The notes under the pieces are model-generated. The model saw only the letters and a program-made list of their open reading frames with translations, had not been told where the DNA came from and searched no databases. Shown here piece after piece: positions 21,502 to 23,869 of a stretch of 23,869 nt of DNA. A program made the translations under genes and the position numbers. How positions within the stretch are numbered: position 1 is the stretch's first letter; each line of letters begins with the position of its first letter. The stretch covers positions 1 to 23,869 of the forward strand of contig CAJTOH010000052.1 of NCBI GenBank assembly GCA_910577685.1. Direction: 5' to 3'. Origin of the DNA: an uncultured Dorea sp. Its GTDB lineage: Bacteria > Bacillota > Clostridia > Lachnospirales > Lachnospiraceae.

Positions 21502-22530
21502 ATGTGCGGAAAAGAGGATCTATTAATTCTGGCGATTGAGAGCTCCTGCGACGAGACGGCGGCGGCGGTGGTCAAAAACGGACGCGAAGTAAAATCTAAC
21601 GTGATCTCTTCTCAGATTGCTCTCCACACGCTCTACGGGGGAGTTGTTCCGGAGATTGCATCCAGAAAACATATCGAGAAGATTAATCAGGTGATTGAGG
21701 AGGCTCTGAGGGAGGCGCAGGTTTCGCTTGAGGAGATAGATGCGGTCGGCGTCACATATGGTCCCGGATTGGTAGGAGCCCTTCTTGTAGGCGTTGCGGA
21801 AGCGAAAGCAATTGCTTATGCGGCCAAAAAGCCTTTGATTGGGGTTCATCATATTGAGGGGCATATTGCGGCCAATTTTATTGAGCATCCGGATTTGGAG
21901 CCGCCGTTTTTTTCGCTGGTGGTATCGGGCGGCCATACGCACCTTGTGCGGGTGAATGATTATGGGAAGTTTGATATTATTGGGCGTACCAGAGACGACG
22001 CCGCGGGAGAAGCGTTTGACAAGGTGGCCCGGGCGATTGGGCTTGGATATCCCGGAGGACCGAAGATTGACAAAGTGGCGAAGGAAGGGAATCCGGAGGC
22101 TATTGCATTTCCGCGGGCGCACGTTGCGGACGCTCCCTATGATTTCAGTTTCAGCGGGGTAAAGTCGGCCGTCCTTAATTATATTAACGGCTGCCGGATG
22201 AAAGGGGAAGAATATAGTCAGGCGGATGTTGCGGCGTCGTTTCAGAAGGCGGTCACGGAAGTATTGGTGGAGCATGCGATGCATGCCGTGGAAGAGTACC
22301 ATGCCGATCGGTTTGCGATTGCAGGAGGCGTCGCGTCGAACAGCGCGCTTCGTGCAGCGATGAAGGATGCGTGTGAAAAGAAGGGCGTTCGGTTCTATTA
22401 TCCGTCGCCGGTTTACTGTACGGACAACGCGGCAATGATCGGGGTTGCCGCTTACTATGAGTATATCAACGGAACGAGGCATGGATGGGATCTGAATGCT
22501 GTTCCGAATCTGAAACTGGGGGAAAGGTAG
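21502..22530 (+). CDS. tsaD: tRNA t6A threonylcarbamoyltransferase TsaD
   Basis: TsaD is the catalytic subunit that transfers the threonylcarbamoyl group to A37 of tRNA. The 342 residues carry ILAIESSCDETAAAVV at the N-terminus, the metal-binding HxxxH motif HIEGH (His117 and His121), VSGGHTHLV, GRTRDDAAGEAFDKVAR, and the C-terminal AIAGGVASNSALR and YCTDNAAMIG. The start at 21502 is preferred to the in-frame ATG at 21496 because GAGG at 21490-21493 lies eight bases upstream of it, versus only two for the other. ispD starts immediately after the stop codon. Confidence 0.96.
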   Translation: MCGKEDLLILAIESSCDETAAAVVKNGREVKSNVISSQIALHTLYGGVVPEIASRKHIEKINQVIEEALREAQVSLEEIDAVGVTYGPGLVGALLVGVAEAKAIAYAAKKPLIGVHHIEGHIAANFIEHPDLEPPFFSLVVSGGHTHLVRVNDYGKFDIIGRTRDDAAGEAFDKVARAIGLGYPGGPKIDKVAKEGNPEAIAFPRAHVADAPYDFSFSGVKSAVLNYINGCRMKGEEYSQADVAASFQKAVTEVLVEHAMHAVEEYHADRFAIAGGVASNSALRAAMKDACEKKGVRFYYPSPVYCTDNAAMIGVAAYYEYINGTRHGWDLNAVPNLKLGER

Positions 22531-23250
22531 ATGACGGAGAACAAGAAGCCGTGTGTGGCTGTCGTGCTTGCGGCCGGACAGGGGAAACGAATGGGAACTT
22601 CCGTCCAAAAGCAGTATATTGAGCTGGAAGGGAAACCTATGATTTATTATGCATTGAGGACGTTTCAGGAATCGGAGATTATCGACGCCGTGGTGCTTGT
22701 AGTCGGAAAGGGGCAGGTATCTTATGCGGAGAATGAGATTCGATTAAAATATGATTTCTCAAAAGTGCGTGCCATTGTTGAGGGAGGAAAAGAGCGCTAC
22801 GATTCTGTGTGGAAGGGATTAAAGGCGGTTGATTTAAAGCAGGAGGACTCCTATATATTTATTCACGACGGGGCGCGCCCTTTTGTGGACGAAGGAATCC
22901 TGCGGCGGGGATATGAGACTGTGGAACGGTTTCGGGCGTGTGTGGCGGGAGTGCCGAGTAAGGATACGGTCAAGGTGGCGGATCAGGATGGATTTGCCGT
23001 AAATACGCCGGAACGAAAATATGTGTGGATAATACAGACGCCTCAGGTTTTTGAAAAATCTTTGATTATGGAAGCTTATGCCAGATTAATGGAAGAGGAG
23101 CATGCGGATGTGACAGATGATGCCATGGCAGTGGAGCGGATGATGAAGCTTCCGGTTAAGATGTTTGAAGGATCTTATCAGAATGTGAAGATCACGACGC
23201 CGGAGGATTTGGAGATTGCGAAGGTATTTTTGAGAACGAAGAAAGGTTAA
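22531..23250 (+). CDS. ispD: 2-C-methyl-D-erythritol 4-phosphate cytidylyltransferase IspD
   Basis: IspD activates MEP with CTP in the non-mevalonate isoprenoid pathway. The 239-residue protein has the nucleotide-binding start VVLAAGQGKRMG, the KQYIEL lysine, the FIHDGARPFV aspartate segment and IQTPQVFEKSLI, all family landmarks. The ATG directly abuts the tsaD stop codon, and its ribosome binding site (GGGGGAAAGG) lies inside tsaD, so expression is coupled to the t6A genes. No clear terminator is seen between 23251 and the tRNA promoter. Confidence 0.95.
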   Translation: MTENKKPCVAVVLAAGQGKRMGTSVQKQYIELEGKPMIYYALRTFQESEIIDAVVLVVGKGQVSYAENEIRLKYDFSKVRAIVEGGKERYDSVWKGLKAVDLKQEDSYIFIHDGARPFVDEGILRRGYETVERFRACVAGVPSKDTVKVADQDGFAVNTPERKYVWIIQTPQVFEKSLIMEAYARLMEEEHADVTDDAMAVERMMKLPVKMFEGSYQNVKITTPEDLEIAKVFLRTKKG

Positions 23251-23293
23251 TGAATAAAATTGGAAAATATGCAGAAAATATGGAAAATAGATA

Positions 23294-23322
23294 TTGACGA
23301 TAGAAGGTTTATGTGATAAAAT
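23294..23322 (+). promoter_or_regulatory. tRNA-Ser promoter
   Basis: TTGACG (23294-23299) and TAAAAT (23317-23322) with a 17-base spacer, about 30 bases before the mature tRNA 5' end. Confidence 0.7.
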
Positions 23323-23354
23323 AATTCGTGTCGTTAAGAGATGACTAAACGAAT

Positions 23355-23440
23355 GGAGAGGTATCGAAGTGGTCATAACGAGGCGGTCTTGAAAACCGTT
23401 TGTCCGCAAGGGCGCGTGGGTTCGAATCCCACCCTCTCCG
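23355..23440 (+). tRNA. tRNA-Ser(UGA)
   Basis: An 86-base cloverleaf with acceptor stem GGAGAGG/CCTCTCC, a long variable arm (TTGTCCGCAAGGGCG region) as in class II tRNAs, T arm GTGGGTTCGAATCCCAC and discriminator G. The anticodon loop CTTGAAA reads anticodon TGA, decoding UCA. CCA is not encoded after the discriminator, so 3' trimming by RNase Z and CCA addition are needed. Confidence 0.95.
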
Positions 23441-23448
23441 CTTTCAGA

Positions 23449-23477
23449 AGGGCTTTGCGTATGCGAAGCTCTTTTTT
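23449..23477 (+). terminator. Terminator after tRNA-Ser
   Basis: AGGGCTTTGC (23449-23458) pairs with GCGAAGCTCT (23463-23472), two pairs being G-U, around a four-base loop, followed by TTTTTT. Confidence 0.8.
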
Positions 23478-23500
23478 ATCAGGTAAAGTGGAATGAAAGA

Positions 23501-23541
23501 AAAGAGCCGGCAGTCCTTAGAAAGGATTGTCAGGTTCTTTT
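23501..23541. terminator. Terminator hairpin at the end of the TetR-type remnant
   Basis: AAAGAGCCGGCAGTCCTT (23501-23518) pairs imperfectly with AGGATTGTCAGGTTCTTTT across a four-base loop. It has T-rich ends in both directions and overlaps the minus-strand stop codon at 23517-23519. Confidence 0.6.
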
Positions 23542-23672
23542 GTCATCTTATAATAGGACAATTCCATTTTATGTATATTATAGAGCTGGTTGATATAGTT
23601 CATATAATCATTATGCATGCCGCTCTTTACCCATTCGAAGATAACGCTTACATAAGAATAAAGATCAGTCAT
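23517..23672 (-). pseudogene. C-terminal remnant of a TetR/AcrR-type regulator
   Basis: About 51 codons on the minus strand (a DLYSYVSVIFEWVKSGMHND segment then YMNYINQLYNI) resemble the last helix pair of the TetR C-terminal domain, in which a tyrosine-rich YSY segment is followed by a WIxxGM motif and a QLxxL helix. The DNA-binding N-terminal domain is absent upstream, where the frame reads low-quality sequence. The gene therefore survives only as a 3' end with its terminator. The family call rests on pattern memory and is moderate. Confidence 0.45.
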
Positions 23673-23803
23673 CAGGATATAACATCGTATATGTGGAAGA
23701 AGTTCCCGACCGGCTATTGTCGGTGGATGCAATGAGAAGATCGGAAAAAGAGGGGGAAATCGGAAGTCTGTTAGACGCCTATGGAAGTGGGAAAGAAATT
23801 TAG
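23645..23803 (+). other. Uncharacterised open stretch, possible gene fragment
   Basis: An open frame without a start codon or ribosome binding site contains a coding-like segment (NIVYVEEVPDRLLSVDAM, then GSLLDAYGSGKEI) before TAG at 23801. It may be the end of a second decayed gene joined to the TetR remnant. I do not recognise the family. The remaining 23804-23869 shows nothing clear. Confidence 0.25.
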
Positions 23804-23869
23804 AGAAGGGATTGCTAGTGTGACGACACATTTACTTTCAGACAAATGACGCAGAATGGATTTTCAGAC

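Noticed and set aside
21523..22608. A 361-codon minus-strand open frame opposite tsaD
   Set aside because: tsaD is intact and strongly conserved in the other strand; the antisense frame has no domain pattern and reflects codon bias.
23517..23831. A complete 104-residue minus-strand protein
   Set aside because: Only the C-terminal half has a recognisable pattern and no ribosome binding site precedes the start; it is treated as a remnant.

Overview
The window reads as chromosome of a Clostridia bacterium, most likely family Lachnospiraceae. This is inferred from protein character, AGGAGG-type ribosome binding sites, TTGACA/TATAAT-type promoters, an FMN riboswitch driving ribU and a serine tRNA without an encoded CCA; no taxonomic search was possible. 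Most of it is housekeeping gene content, with small decayed or mobile patches at 1-860, 10833-12731 and 23480-23869.

Layout. 1-830: debris of mobile or accessory genes (a large serine recombinase fragment and a broken AlbA_2/Schlafen-type ATP-binding gene). 833-3848: a Tet(M)-like translational GTPase fused at its C-terminus to a YacP/Rae1-type NYN nuclease domain, preceded by a perfect 15-bp inverted repeat that covers its ribosome binding site. 3849-6857: the methionine importer operon metN-metI-metQ, preceded by a promoter, a 31-codon methionine/cysteine-rich leader peptide and an intrinsic terminator, which is the layout of an attenuator. 7061-10832 (minus): carB followed by a GNAT acetyltransferase gene. 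10833-12731: an accessory islet with a type I toxin-antitoxin pair (30-residue holin-like toxin and antisense RNA) and remnants of an ECF sigma/anti-sigma pair, bounded by a 16-bp direct repeat. 12732-15745: nth, an 81-residue hypothetical protein, an HD-domain phosphohydrolase, a 53-residue hypothetical protein and an rRNA-methyltransferase-like gene. 15827-16800: FMN riboswitch and ribU. 16925-17293 (minus): a glyoxalase I-like gene. 17455-23250: tsaE-tsaB-threonine aldolase-rimI-small zinc protein-rnz-tsaD-ispD, a cluster centred on tRNA t6A modification and tRNA processing. 23355-23440: tRNA-Ser(UGA), then the remnant of a TetR-type regulator.

A palindromic repeat family recurs three times (6933-7037, 14769-14867 and a short form at 16821-16858). 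Each copy lies between two convergent genes, so it probably works as a bidirectional terminator.

The most promising novel items are the Tet-like GTPase/Rae1-like nuclease fusion with its sequestered ribosome binding site, and the Met-rich leader peptide attenuator upstream of metNIQ.
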